Positions 1-8,333 of a stretch of 64,000 bases of DNA are shown here, in pieces. The notes under the pieces were generated by a model. It saw only the letters and a program-made list of their open reading frames with translations, was not told where the DNA came from and did no database searches. Position 1 is the stretch's first letter, and each line of letters starts with the position of its first letter. Made by a program: the position numbers and the translations under genes. The DNA lies in contig NZ_MEHJ01000001.1 of the NCBI RefSeq assembly GCF_001746415.1, positions 5,090,501 to 5,154,500 of the forward strand, read 5' to 3'. This DNA comes from Streptomyces agglomeratus (GTDB lineage Bacteria > Actinomycetota > Actinomycetes > Streptomycetales > Streptomycetaceae).

Positions 1-1446
1 GGCGGGCGGGGGAGTCGTCCCCCGGGCCCGCAGCAGCGCCGCCGTCGCGTACACCTCCGGCGGGATTCCCGCCATGACCAGGCTGTCCGCGTCGCGTTCG
101 ACCAGGCCCGTGTCCAGCGCGCCCGAGAGCACGTCAGGGTGGGCCAGCAGGCGGCGCAGGAAGCCCGCGTTCGTCGGGACGCCGAGCGTGACCGTGTCCG
201 CGAGGGCCGCGCGCAGGCGGCGCAGGGCGGTGGCGCGGTCCGGGGCGTACGCGATGACCTTGGACAGCATCGGGTCGTACAGGCTGCCCACCTCCGTGCC
301 CTCGGTGAGGCCAGAGTCGGTCCGGACGCCGTCGCCCTGGGGCTCACGCAGCGTCAGGACCGTGCCGCCGGAGGGGAGGAAGCCGCGGGAGGGGTCCTCC
401 GCGCAGATCCGGGCCTCCACCGCGTGGCCGGTGAGGGTGATGTCCTTCTGCGTGAAGGGCAGTTCCTCGCCGGCGGCCACCCTCAGCTGCCACTCCACCA
501 GGTCCAGGCCGGTGATCAGCTCCGTCACCGGGTGCTCGACCTGGAGGCGGGTGTTCATCTCCATGAAGTAGTACGACGACGGGTCGTTGCCCGGGACGAT
601 GAACTCCACCGTGCCCGCGCCCCGGTAGCCGCACGAGCGGGCCGCCTGGACCGCCGCCTCGCCCATCGCGGCGCGCGTCGCCTCGTCCAGCAGGACCGAC
701 GGGGCCTCCTCGATGATCTTCTGGTGCCGGCGCTGGAGCGAGCACTCGCGCTCGCCCAGGTGCACCACGTTGCCGTGGGCGTCCGCCAGGACCTGGATCT
801 CGATGTGCCGGGGGCGGTCGATCCACCGCTCCACCAGCAGCGTGTCGTCGCCGAACGACGCCCGCGCCTCGCGCCGCGCCGCCGCGATCTCGTCGGCCAG
901 CGCCGACTCGACCCGCGTCAGGCGCATACCCTTGCCGCCGCCGCCGGCCGACGGCTTCAGGAGGACCGGCATGCCGATCTCCCGCGCCGCGGCGGCCAGT
1001 TCGGCGTCGCTCAGCCCGCTGCCGGACGAGCCGGGTACGACCGGCACACCCGCCGCCCGTACCGTCTCCTTCGCCCGGATCTTGTCGCCCATGAGGGCGA
1101 TGGCCGAGGACGGCGGGCCGATGAAGGCGAGGCCCGCGTCCGTGCACGCCTGCGCGAACGCGGCGTTCTCGGCGAGGAAGCCGTAGCCTGGGTGGACGGC
1201 CTGTGCGCCCGTACGGGCGGCCGCCTCCAGCAGGCGGTCGGTCCGCAGATAGCTTTCCGAGGCCGCCGCCGGGCCGATACGGACCGCCGTGTCCGCCTCC
1301 CGCACATGGCGGGCGTCCGCGTCCGCGTCGCTGAACACGGCCACCGAGCGCACGCCCAGCTCCCGCAGCGTGCGGATGACGCGGACCGCGATCTCGCCGC
1401 GGTTCGCGACCAGGACGGTGTCGAACATGGGGGCCATGGGGGCCAT
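1..1446 (-). CDS. Acetyl/propionyl/methylcrotonyl-CoA carboxylase, biotin carboxylase (alpha) subunit, 3' end cut by window
   Basis: ATP-dependent carboxylation of biotin, the first half-reaction of an acyl-CoA carboxylase; cytosolic. About 482 codons are present with no stop, so the C-terminal part and the biotin-carrier domain lie outside the window. Visible motifs are the N-terminal [19 protein letters not shown], the ATP-grasp glycine loop [11 protein letters not shown] (about residue 165), [12 protein letters not shown] and [14 protein letters not shown], all typical of the family. Four in-frame ATGs exist (1461, 1446, 1437, 1428); 1446 is chosen because GGAG lies six bases upstream. It follows the carboxyltransferase gene by about 20 bases on the same strand, so the two are one operon. 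The pairing resembles the LiuD/LiuB methylcrotonyl-CoA carboxylase of leucine breakdown (inference); substrate specificity cannot be read from sequence alone. Confidence 0.93.
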   Translation of the reverse strand, partial: MAPMAPMFDTVLVANRGEIAVRVIRTLRELGVRSVAVFSDADADARHVREADTAVRIGPAAASESYLRTDRLLEAAARTGAQAVHPGYGFLAENAAFAQACTDAGLAFIGPPSSAIALMGDKIRAKETVRAAGVPVVPGSSGSGLSDAELAAAAREIGMPVLLKPSAGGGGKGMRLTRVESALADEIAAARREARASFGDDTLLVERWIDRPRHIEIQVLADAHGNVVHLGERECSLQRRHQKIIEEAPSVLLDEATRAAMGEAAVQAARSCGYRGAGTVEFIVPGNDPSSYYFMEMNTRLQVEHPVTELITGLDLVEWQLRVAAGEELPFTQKDITLTGHAVEARICAEDPSRGFLPSGGTVLTLREPQGDGVRTDSGLTEGTEVGSLYDPMLSKVIAYAPDRATALRRLRAALADTVTLGVPTNAGFLRRLLAHPDVLSGALDTGLVERDADSLVMAGIPPEVYATAALLRARGTTPPPA

Positions 1447-1468
1447 GGGGAACTCCGTCATCTGTCTC

Positions 1469-3085
1469 TCACATCCGGAAGACGCCGAAGGCGGGCTCGG
1501 ACAGGGGTGCGTTGGCGCAGGCCGTCAGGGCCAGGCCCACGACCTGCCGGGTCTCCATCGGGTCGATCACACCGTCGTCCCACAGCCGGGCCGTCGCGTA
1601 GTAGGCGCTGCCCTGCGCGTCGTACTGCTCGCGGATCGGCGTCTTGAACGCCTCTTCCTCGTCGGCCGGCCACTCCTCGCCCCGGGCCTCCAGCTGGTCC
1701 CGCTTGACCGTCGCGAGGACCGACGCCGCCTGCTCGCCGCCCATCACCGAGATCTTCGCGTTGGGCCACATCCACAGGAAGCGCGGCGAGTACGCCCGGC
1801 CGCACATCGAGTAGTTGCCCGCGCCGTACGACCCTCCGACGACGACGGTCAGCTTCGGCACGCGCGTGCACGCCACGGCCGTCACCATCTTCGCGCCGTG
1901 CTTGGCGATGCCGCCCGCCTCGTAGTCCCTGCCGACCATGAAGCCGGAGATGTTCTGGAGGAAGAGGAGAGGGATGCCGCGCTGGTCGCACAGCTCGATG
2001 AAGTGCGCGCCCTTCTGGGCGGATTCGGAGAACAGGATGCCGTTGTTGGCGACGATGCCGACCGGGTGCCCGTGAATCCGGGCGAAGCCGGTGATCAGCG
2101 TCTGGCCGAACTCCGACTTGAACTCCTGGAAGCGTGAGCCGTCGACCGTGCGCGCGATGACTTCCCGTACGTCGTAGGGCGTGCGCGAGTCGACCGGAAC
2201 CGCGCCGTACAGCCCCGCGGGATCGACCTTCGGCTCCTCGACGGGCTCGACCGACCACGGCAGCGGGCCGCGCTCCGGGAGCGTGGCCACGATGTTCCGC
2301 ACGATGCGCAGGGCGTGGGCGTCGTCCTCCGCCAGGTGGTCCGTCACGCCCGACGTGCGGGAGTGGACCTCGCCGCCGCCGAGCTCCTCCGCCGTGACGA
2401 CCTCGCCGGTGGCGGCCTTCACCAGTGGCGGCCCGCCCAGGAAGATCGTGCCCTGGTTGCGCACGATGACGGCCTCGTCGCTCATCGCCGGGACGTACGC
2501 CCCGCCCGCCGTGCAGGAACCGAGCACGGCGGCGATCTGCGGGATGCCCGCACCCGACATGCGGGCCTGGTTGTAGAAGATCCGGCCGAAGTGCTCACGG
2601 TCCGGGAACACCTCGTCCTGCATGGGGAGGAAGGCGCCGCCGGAGTCCACCAGGTACAGGCAGGGGAGGCGGTTCTCCAGGGCCACTTCCTGGGCCCGGA
2701 GGTGCTTCTTGACGGTCATCGGGTAGTACGTGCCGCCCTTGACCGTGGCGTCGTTGGCGACGATCACGACCTCGCGGCCGCTCACCCGCCCGATCCCGGC
2801 GATCACACCCGCGGCCGGCGCCGCCCCGCCGTACATGCCCTCGGCCGCCAGCGGAGCGAGCTCCAGGAAGGGCGAGCCGGGGTCCAGTAGCGTGTCCACC
2901 CGGTCGCGGGGGAGGAGCTTGCCGCGCGCGGTGTGCCGGGCCCGCGCCTTCTCGCCACCGCCGAGCCGCGCCGCGGCGAGCCGCCCGCGCAGTCCTTCCA
3001 CGAGCTCCCGGTGGGCCGCTTCGTTGGCCCGCCATGCCTCGGCTGCTGGATCGGCGGTGCTGGTCAGCACCGGTGCCTGCCGCAT
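1469..3085 (-). CDS. accD1: Acyl-CoA carboxylase, carboxyltransferase (beta) subunit
   Basis: Transfers the carboxyl group from carboxybiotin to an acyl-CoA. At 538 residues it has the usual length and both crotonase-fold halves: N half with [17 protein letters not shown] and [19 protein letters not shown] half with [40 protein letters not shown] and [20 protein letters not shown]. These C-half motifs are the form seen in methylcrotonyl-CoA carboxylase beta chains, so a role in leucine/isovalerate catabolism is favoured over propionyl-CoA (inference). It is first in a leftward operon with the biotin carboxylase. Two copies of a GTTA-n8-TAAC palindrome stand just upstream, and the same sequence precedes the nearby TetR gene, which suggests repression by that protein. 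Confidence 0.93.
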   Translation of the reverse strand: MRQAPVLTSTADPAAEAWRANEAAHRELVEGLRGRLAAARLGGGEKARARHTARGKLLPRDRVDTLLDPGSPFLELAPLAAEGMYGGAAPAAGVIAGIGRVSGREVVIVANDATVKGGTYYPMTVKKHLRAQEVALENRLPCLYLVDSGGAFLPMQDEVFPDREHFGRIFYNQARMSGAGIPQIAAVLGSCTAGGAYVPAMSDEAVIVRNQGTIFLGGPPLVKAATGEVVTAEELGGGEVHSRTSGVTDHLAEDDAHALRIVRNIVATLPERGPLPWSVEPVEEPKVDPAGLYGAVPVDSRTPYDVREVIARTVDGSRFQEFKSEFGQTLITGFARIHGHPVGIVANNGILFSESAQKGAHFIELCDQRGIPLLFLQNISGFMVGRDYEAGGIAKHGAKMVTAVACTRVPKLTVVVGGSYGAGNYSMCGRAYSPRFLWMWPNAKISVMGGEQAASVLATVKRDQLEARGEEWPADEEEAFKTPIREQYDAQGSAYYATARLWDDGVIDPMETRQVVGLALTACANAPLSEPAFGVFRM

Positions 3086-3116
3086 CTCCTGAGCCCCTTT
3101 GCCCGGTCGACGTGAT

Positions 3117-3158
3117 GTTAATGAGCGTTAACGCCCTTTCAGGTTAACGACCGCTAAC
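3117..3158. promoter_or_regulatory. Two candidate TetR operators upstream of the carboxylase operon
   Basis: Two 16-base imperfect palindromes lie 32 and 58 bases upstream of the carboxyltransferase start: GTTAATGAGCGTTAAC at 3117-3132 and GTTAACGACCGCTAAC at 3143-3158. Their centres are 26 bases apart. The second copy is identical to the site at 4522-4537 before the TetR gene. The role as operators is inferred from this match. Confidence 0.7.
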
Positions 3159-3255
3159 CCCCCTGTCCAGGGCTGTGGATTCGTCCTTCGGTATGACGTC
3201 ACGAAGATCAAGTGATGTCAGGATCTGAGCTGACTCAGACACGGGGGCAGGACTT

Positions 3256-4536
3256 GTGACGACATCACGGGACACGGCGACGGTGGGCGCGCCGACTGGC
3301 GCGGCGGCGGGAACAGCGGCGGGAACGGCGCCGGCAGCGAGGGCGGAGGAGGCGATACGGCCGGGGCCGCAGTCGCGACGGCGCGTCCTGGAGGTCGACG
3401 CCCTGCGCGGCTTCGCGCTGCTCGGCATCCTCCTCGTCAACACCCTGACCATGGCCGGCTCGCACGGTGTGCTGGGCGGCCGCCCGCCCGCCGCCGCCGA
3501 CACCGTGGCCCTGTGGGTGGTCGACTTCCTCGCCCAAAGCAAGTTCTATCTGCTCTTCTCGTTCCTCTTCGGCTACAGCTTCACCCTCCAGGCCGCCTCC
3601 GCCGAGCGCGCCGGTACCCGCCTCGGGCCGCGCACGATGCGGAGGCTGCTGGGGCTGTTCGTCCTCGGGGCCCTGCACGCGGTGTTCCTCTACGTCGGCG
3701 ACATCCTTACGACGTATGCCCTGCTCGGGCTGATCCTCTTCGCCGCGCGCCGCGCCACCCCCGAAGGGGCGTACCGCGCCGCGCTCTGGGTGTGGGGCGT
3801 CTTCGGCTCGCTCCTGCTGCTCCTCGGCGTGCTGGCGGCGCTGGCCGGTCCCGAAAGCGCCGCCGAGCGGGCCGCCGCGGCGGAGGAGGCCGCCGAGCTC
3901 ACCGCCGCCTACCGGGGCGGCTTCGGCGATGTCGTCGGCGCGAACCTGGGTCAGCTGCCCTTCGCCGTTCTCGCCCTCGTCGTCATGAGCGGCTTCGTGG
4001 TCGCCGCCTTCCTGCTGGGGCTCTCGGCCGGCAAGCGGCAGTGGCTCACGCGGGCCGGCGGGGCGGCTCTGCGCCGTGTCCTGGTGACCGGCCTGTGCGC
4101 GGGCGTGCCGGCCGCCGCCTTCGCGGCCTCCGGTGCGGCGGGCCTGCTCTCCGCCCGGTGGGAGCTGTTCGCGGGCATGACCGGCGTGGTGGCGGCGCCG
4201 GCGCTCAGCGCCGCGTACGTGGCCGGCCTGCTGCTCTGGTTCGGCACGCCGAGCGGGGCGCGGGCGGCCGGAGTGCTCGCGCCCGCCGGACGCATGGCAC
4301 TGACCCACTACCTCACCCAGTCGCTGGTCATGGCGCTGATCTTCACGGGATACGGTCTCGGCCTGTACGGACGCGTCGGCACGGCCGTCCCCGTCGGCAT
4401 CGCGCTCGTCCTGTACGCCGCGCAGCTCGCCGTCAGCGGCCGGCTGATGCGCCGGTACCGGCTCGGGTCGGTGGAGTGGGTGCTGCGCGCGTTCACCCAT
4501 TTCGGCGAGCGCTCCCGCCAGGTTAACGACCGCTAA
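3256..4536 (+). CDS. DUF418 family polytopic membrane protein
   Basis: Integral membrane protein of unknown function, 426 residues. After a non-conserved Ala/Gly-rich N-terminus (about 45 residues) it shows RRVLEVDALRGFALLGILLVN, the hallmark opening of the DUF418/YeiB group, then about ten hydrophobic helices and a conserved C-terminal portion with APAGRMALTHYLTQSLV. The GTG start at 3256 follows a GGGGGCAGG stretch; a later start nearer RRVLEVD cannot be excluded. It diverges from the carboxylase operon, and its stop codon lies inside the TetR operator at 4522-4537. No substrate can be named. Confidence 0.85.
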   Translation: MTTSRDTATVGAPTGAAAGTAAGTAPAARAEEAIRPGPQSRRRVLEVDALRGFALLGILLVNTLTMAGSHGVLGGRPPAAADTVALWVVDFLAQSKFYLLFSFLFGYSFTLQAASAERAGTRLGPRTMRRLLGLFVLGALHAVFLYVGDILTTYALLGLILFAARRATPEGAYRAALWVWGVFGSLLLLLGVLAALAGPESAAERAAAAEEAAELTAAYRGGFGDVVGANLGQLPFAVLALVVMSGFVVAAFLLGLSAGKRQWLTRAGGAALRRVLVTGLCAGVPAAAFAASGAAGLLSARWELFAGMTGVVAAPALSAAYVAGLLLWFGTPSGARAAGVLAPAGRMALTHYLTQSLVMALIFTGYGLGLYGRVGTAVPVGIALVLYAAQLAVSGRLMRRYRLGSVEWVLRAFTHFGERSRQVNDR

Positions 4537-4537
4537 C
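4522..4537. promoter_or_regulatory. Candidate autoregulatory operator of the TetR gene
   Basis: GTTAACGACCGCTAAC, identical to the copy at 3143-3158, overlaps the stop codon of the DUF418 gene and lies 14 to 22 bases before the TetR start. This placement fits autorepression. It also places the operator so close to the start that the mRNA is probably leaderless or nearly so, in keeping with the lack of a Shine-Dalgarno sequence. Confidence 0.7.
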
Positions 4538-4559
4538 CCTCCGGTTTAGAATGGTCCCC

Positions 4560-5177
4560 ATGAGCACCAACGCCGCCCGCGTCGCGGCCCCGACCCGCCG
4601 CGAGCAGATCCTCAGGGAGGCCGCCCGCCTCTTCGCCGAGCGGGGCTTCCACGGCGTGGGCGTCGACGAGATAGGCGCCGCCGTCGGCATCAGCGGCCCC
4701 GGTCTCTACCGGCACTTCGCGGGCAAGGACGCGATGCTCGCCGAGCTGCTCGTCGGCATCAGCGAGCGGCTGCTGGACGGCGGCAGGCAGCGCGCCGCCG
4801 CCGAGTCGGCCGACAGCCCGGAGGCCGTCCTCGGCTCCCTCATCGACGGCCACATCGACTTCGCGCTCGACGACCGGCCGCTGATCACCCTGCACGACCG
4901 CGAACTGGACCGGCTCAGGGAGAGCGACCGCAAGCGGGTGCGTCAGCTCCAGCGGCAGTACGTCGAACTGTGGGTCACCGTCGTACGGGAGCTCAATCCC
5001 GGCGTACCCGAGGCGGAGGCGCGGTCGGCCGTGCACGCGGTGTTCGGGCTGCTCAACTCCACCCCGCACCTCGGTTCGTACGGCAACGGGCTGCCGGGGC
5101 GCGCCGCGACGGAAGCGCTGCTGCGCCGCCTGGCGCACGGGGCGTTCGGCGCGCTGGCGCCTCCCGTGGGCGCCTGA
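4560..5177 (+). CDS. TetR/AcrR family transcriptional regulator
   Basis: DNA-binding repressor of about 205 residues. The N-terminal helix-turn-helix is clear: REQILREAARLFAERGFHGV, then IGAAVGISGPGLYRHFAGKDA. The C-terminal ligand domain, with LLDGGRQRAAAESADSPEAVL, is diverged as usual. ATG 4560 (MSTNAARV) is preferred; ATG 4551 adds MVP. The shared palindrome before this gene and before accD1 makes it the likely local repressor of the carboxylase operon, with an acyl-CoA as probable inducer by analogy with other TetR regulators of acid catabolism. Neither point is shown by sequence. Confidence 0.9.
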   Translation: MSTNAARVAAPTRREQILREAARLFAERGFHGVGVDEIGAAVGISGPGLYRHFAGKDAMLAELLVGISERLLDGGRQRAAAESADSPEAVLGSLIDGHIDFALDDRPLITLHDRELDRLRESDRKRVRQLQRQYVELWVTVVRELNPGVPEAEARSAVHAVFGLLNSTPHLGSYGNGLPGRAATEALLRRLAHGAFGALAPPVGA

Positions 5178-5320
5178 GGCGCCGGGGCCCGGAACGGTCC
5201 CGTGCGCCGGCAGGGGCGTGCGGTGCCGCTGCCTCCCCCGAGCGCGGTACGGGGGCGAAATCCGCCGGACACGGGCGCTTTCGCCGGACGGGGCCGAAAG
5301 CCGGACGGCACAATGGGCTC

Positions 5321-6109
5321 ATGCCGATACCCAGCCGCGCCGCCCTTGTCGACCACCTCGCCCGCACCCGCATCGCCGGTGATGTGGCCACCCCCCGCGA
5401 CAACAACCTCTCCCACTACCGCAAGCTCGCGAACGGTGACCGCCACTACTGGCTCGGCCTCGAACTCGGCGACCGCTGGACCGACGAGCAGGACGTCCTC
5501 GCGGTGATGGCCGAGCGCTGCGGCGTCAGTGACGACCCTGGGCACCGCATGGGCCAGGACACCATCGACCCCGAGCTGACCGTCGACGCGCTGGAGCGGA
5601 TGGCGGCCCGGCTGCGCAAGGCCGCCGCCGGCAAGGAGCGTGTGCTGTTCGCGACCGGGCACCCGGGCGGGCTGCTCGACGTACACCGGCAGACGGCGGA
5701 CGCGCTGCGCCGCGCGGGCTGCGAGATCGTACGGATTCCGGGCGGGCTCATGGCCGACGAGGGCATGGTGTTCCAGTTCGCGGACGTCGCGATGCTGGAG
5801 CGCGGCGCGACCCTCTGGCACACGCACTCGCCCGAGCCGATGACGGCGATCCTCGACGGCATGGAGCGCGAGGGACGGCCCCTGCCCGACCTGGTCGTCG
5901 CCGACCACGGCTGGGCGGGATGCGCGGGGCAGCGCGGACTCGACTCGATCGGTTACGCCGACTGCAACGACCCGGCGCTGTTCATCGGCGAGGCCGAGGG
6001 CACCCTCCAGGTCACCGTCCCGCTCGACGACCACGTCACCGACCCGCGCTACTACGACCCGATGACGGCGTACCTGCTGGACGCGGCGGGCTTGGCGGAA
6101 GGGGCCTGA
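5321..6109 (+). CDS. Phosphatase-family protein (conserved actinobacterial)
   Basis: Cytosolic protein of 262 residues beginning MPIPSRAALVDHLARTRIAG. I recognise it as the group annotated 'phosphatase' in Streptomyces; visible conserved stretches are TPRDNNLSHYRKLANGDRHYW, LFATGHPGGLLDVH and VVADHGWAGCAGQRG. Several His and Asp residues in these stretches could bind metal, but no biochemical role is known to me. ATG 5321 is chosen because homology starts there. It is convergent with the thioesterase gene and shows no link to its neighbours. Confidence 0.75.
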   Translation: MPIPSRAALVDHLARTRIAGDVATPRDNNLSHYRKLANGDRHYWLGLELGDRWTDEQDVLAVMAERCGVSDDPGHRMGQDTIDPELTVDALERMAARLRKAAAGKERVLFATGHPGGLLDVHRQTADALRRAGCEIVRIPGGLMADEGMVFQFADVAMLERGATLWHTHSPEPMTAILDGMEREGRPLPDLVVADHGWAGCAGQRGLDSIGYADCNDPALFIGEAEGTLQVTVPLDDHVTDPRYYDPMTAYLLDAAGLAEGA

Positions 6110-6150
6110 CCGGGCGGCGTACGGGCGGGTGACGCCCCACGCCGCGCGGG

Positions 6151-7032
6151 TCAGCGGGGGACCCGGACCACGCCCTCCTGGATGACGGAGATGGCCAGCC
6201 GGCCGTCCTGGGTGTAGATCCTGGCCTGGCCCAGGCCCCGGCCGCCCGACGCGGACGGCGACTCCTGGTCGTACAGCAGCCATTCGTCCGCCCGGAAGGG
6301 CCGGTGGAACCACATCGCGTGGTCCAGGGACGCGCCGACCACGTCGCCGGTCGCCCAGCCGCCGCGCCCGTGGGCCAGCAGCACCGAGTCGAGCAGGGTC
6401 ATGTCGGAGACGTACGTGGCGAGGCAGACGTGCAGCAGGGGCGCGTCGATGGCGCCGTCGAGCTTGCCGTTCGTACGGAACCAGACCTGGGAGCGCGGCT
6501 CGCGCGGCTCACCGACGCTGCCGTACGGCGGGGCGTCGACGTAGCGCAGGTCGACCGCCGCGCGTGCTTCGAGCATGCGGTCGACGACCCCGGAGTCCAG
6601 GAAGTGGTCCGCGTACCGGGGCAGCATCTGGGCGGCCGTCGGAAGGGTCTCGGGGTCCGGCGCGGGCGGCATGGGCGCCTGGTGCTCCAGGCCCTCCTCG
6701 TACGTCTGGAACGACGCGGAGAGGTGGAAGATCGGCTGCCCGTGCTGGACGGCGACGACGCGCCGGGTGGTGAAGGAGCGGCCGTCGCGGATCCGGTCGA
6801 CCGTGTAGACGATCGGCGCGCCCGGATCGCCGAGGCGCAGGAAGTACGCGTGCAGCGAGTGGGGGAGGCGGTCGCCGGGGACGGTGCGGCCGGCGGCCAC
6901 GAGGGCCTGGGCCGCGACCTGGCCGCCGAAGACGCGGGGGACGATCGCCGAGCGGCTCACGCCTCGGAAGATGTCCTCCTCGATCTGCTCCAGGTCGAGC
7001 AGATCGAGGAGGGCTGCGAGTGCCTTGTTCAT
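6151..7032 (-). CDS. tesB: Acyl-CoA thioesterase II
   Basis: Hydrolyses acyl-CoA to free acid and CoA in the cytosol. The 293-residue length and double hot-dog arrangement match TesB: N half with FRGVSRSAIVPRVFGGQVAAQ and LPHSLHAYFLRLGDPGAPIVY, then DGRSFTTRRVVAVQHG, C half with LLDSVLLAHGRGGW and ASLDHAMWFHRPFRADEWLLY. The Asp/Gln/Thr-type catalytic positions fall in the C half. It lies 36 bases downstream of the acyl-CoA dehydrogenase gene on the same strand and is probably co-transcribed, giving a way to release CoA when acyl-CoA accumulates. Confidence 0.9.
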   Translation of the reverse strand: MNKALAALLDLLDLEQIEEDIFRGVSRSAIVPRVFGGQVAAQALVAAGRTVPGDRLPHSLHAYFLRLGDPGAPIVYTVDRIRDGRSFTTRRVVAVQHGQPIFHLSASFQTYEEGLEHQAPMPPAPDPETLPTAAQMLPRYADHFLDSGVVDRMLEARAAVDLRYVDAPPYGSVGEPREPRSQVWFRTNGKLDGAIDAPLLHVCLATYVSDMTLLDSVLLAHGRGGWATGDVVGASLDHAMWFHRPFRADEWLLYDQESPSASGGRGLGQARIYTQDGRLAISVIQEGVVRVPR

Positions 7033-7068
7033 GCGGGCAGTTCTACAGTGCGGTCCGGCAGGGCGGTC

Positions 7069-8226
7069 TTAGAGGCCCATGTCCTTCGCGATGATCATCT
7101 TCATGACCTCGCTGGTGCCGCCGTAGATGCGGTTCACGCGGTTGTCCGCGTACAGGCGGGCGATCGGGTACTCGTTCATGAACCCGTAACCGCCGTGCAG
7201 CTGGAGGCACTTGTCGATGACGCGGTGCGCGACCTCGGTGGCGAACAGCTTCGCGGACGCGGCCTCGGCCGGGGTCAGCTCGCCCGCGTCCAGGGCCTCC
7301 AGGGCGCGGTCGACGACGGCCTCGGCGGCGTCCACCTCGGCCTGGCAGCCGGCCAGTTCGAACTTGGTGTTCTGGAAGGACGCGACCGGCTTGCCGAAGA
7401 CGGTGCGCTCCTGCACGTACTGCTGGGCGAACCGGATGGCGGCCTTCGCCTGGGCGTACGCGCCGAACGCGATGCCCCAGCGCTCGGAGGCCAGGTTCTT
7501 GCCGAGGTAGCCGAAGCCCTTGTTCTCCTCGCCGAGCAGGTCCTCGACCGGCACCTTCACGTCGACGAACGCCAGCTCGGCGGTGTCGGACGTCTTCAGG
7601 CCGAGCTTGTCCAGCTTGCGGCCCACCGAGTAGCCCTCGGACTTGGTGTCCACGGCGAACAGCGAGATGCCGAAGCGGCGGTCCTCGGCGCTCGGGGCGG
7701 AGGTGCGGGCGCACACGATGACACGGTCGGCGTGCACACCGCCGGTGATGAAGGTCTTGGCGCCGTTGAGGACGTAGTGCGTGCCGTCCTCGGAGAGCTT
7801 GGCGGTGGTCTTCATGCCCGCGACGTCGGAGCCGGTGCCCGGCTCGGTCATCGCCAGCGCCCACATCTCCTCGCCGGAGACGAACTTCGGCAGGAAGCGC
7901 TGCTTCTGCTCGTCGGTGGCGAGCATCTCGATGTAGGGCAGGCCGAGCAGCACGTGCACGCCGGAGCCGCCGAAGTTGACGCCCGCGCGCGAGGTCTCCT
8001 CGTACATCACGGCCTCGTACTTGTGCGACTCGATGCCGGCGCCGCCGTACTCCTCCGGGACGCGGATGCCGAAGACGCCCAGCTCGCCGAGCTTGTAGTA
8101 GAAGTCGCGCGGCGCCTGGCCGGCGGCGAACCACTCGTCGTAGACGGGGACGACCTCGGCCTCGATGAAGGCCCGGATGGTCTTCCGGAACGCCTCGTGG
8201 TCCTCGTTGAAAACGCTACGGCGCAC
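7069..8226 (-). CDS. Acyl-CoA dehydrogenase
   Basis: FAD-dependent alpha,beta-dehydrogenation of acyl-CoA, the first step of beta-oxidation or branched-chain acyl-CoA breakdown. At 385 residues it has the full three-domain fold: FGIRVPEEYGGAG, MWALAMTEPGTGSDVAGMKT (FAD/substrate segment), GAKTFITGGVHADRVIV and the C-terminal DKCLQLHGGYGFMNEYPIARLYAD, NRIYGGTSEVMKMIIAKDM. The GTG start is preceded by AAGGGGG. It heads a two-gene leftward operon with tesB. An AAGCGCTT-centred palindrome sits about 40 bases upstream and is a likely operator. Confidence 0.93.
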   Translation of the reverse strand: MRRSVFNEDHEAFRKTIRAFIEAEVVPVYDEWFAAGQAPRDFYYKLGELGVFGIRVPEEYGGAGIESHKYEAVMYEETSRAGVNFGGSGVHVLLGLPYIEMLATDEQKQRFLPKFVSGEEMWALAMTEPGTGSDVAGMKTTAKLSEDGTHYVLNGAKTFITGGVHADRVIVCARTSAPSAEDRRFGISLFAVDTKSEGYSVGRKLDKLGLKTSDTAELAFVDVKVPVEDLLGEENKGFGYLGKNLASERWGIAFGAYAQAKAAIRFAQQYVQERTVFGKPVASFQNTKFELAGCQAEVDAAEAVVDRALEALDAGELTPAEAASAKLFATEVAHRVIDKCLQLHGGYGFMNEYPIARLYADNRVNRIYGGTSEVMKMIIAKDMGL

Positions 8227-8263
8227 GGGACGCCCCCTTCTTGCTCCATTGGCGATACTGGTC

Positions 8264-8277
8264 TAAGCGCTTGCTCA
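8264..8277. promoter_or_regulatory. Palindrome upstream of acyl-CoA dehydrogenase
   Basis: Read in gene direction the site is TGAGCAAGCGCTTA, centred on the perfect octamer AAGCGCTT (8265-8272). The half-site GCAAG/CTTGC form resembles operators of TetR regulators of CoA-thioester catabolism in actinobacteria (for example the KstR2 consensus as I recall it). No regulator gene lies next to it, so control would be in trans. Confidence 0.45.
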
Positions 8278-8333
8278 GGCGAAGTTACCGGGTAGTCACC
8301 AACACTGTCCAGGCTTGGGGACGGTCGTACGCG

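Noticed and set aside
139..1647. Long plus-strand ORF opposite the biotin carboxylase gene
   Set aside because: It is Arg/Gly/Ala-rich antisense sequence without any family motif, while the minus strand encodes a complete biotin carboxylase domain.
3265..4500. Minus-strand ORF rich in Glu, Arg and Gln opposite DUF418
   Set aside because: It is a shadow of a membrane-protein gene; codon-position bias follows the plus strand.
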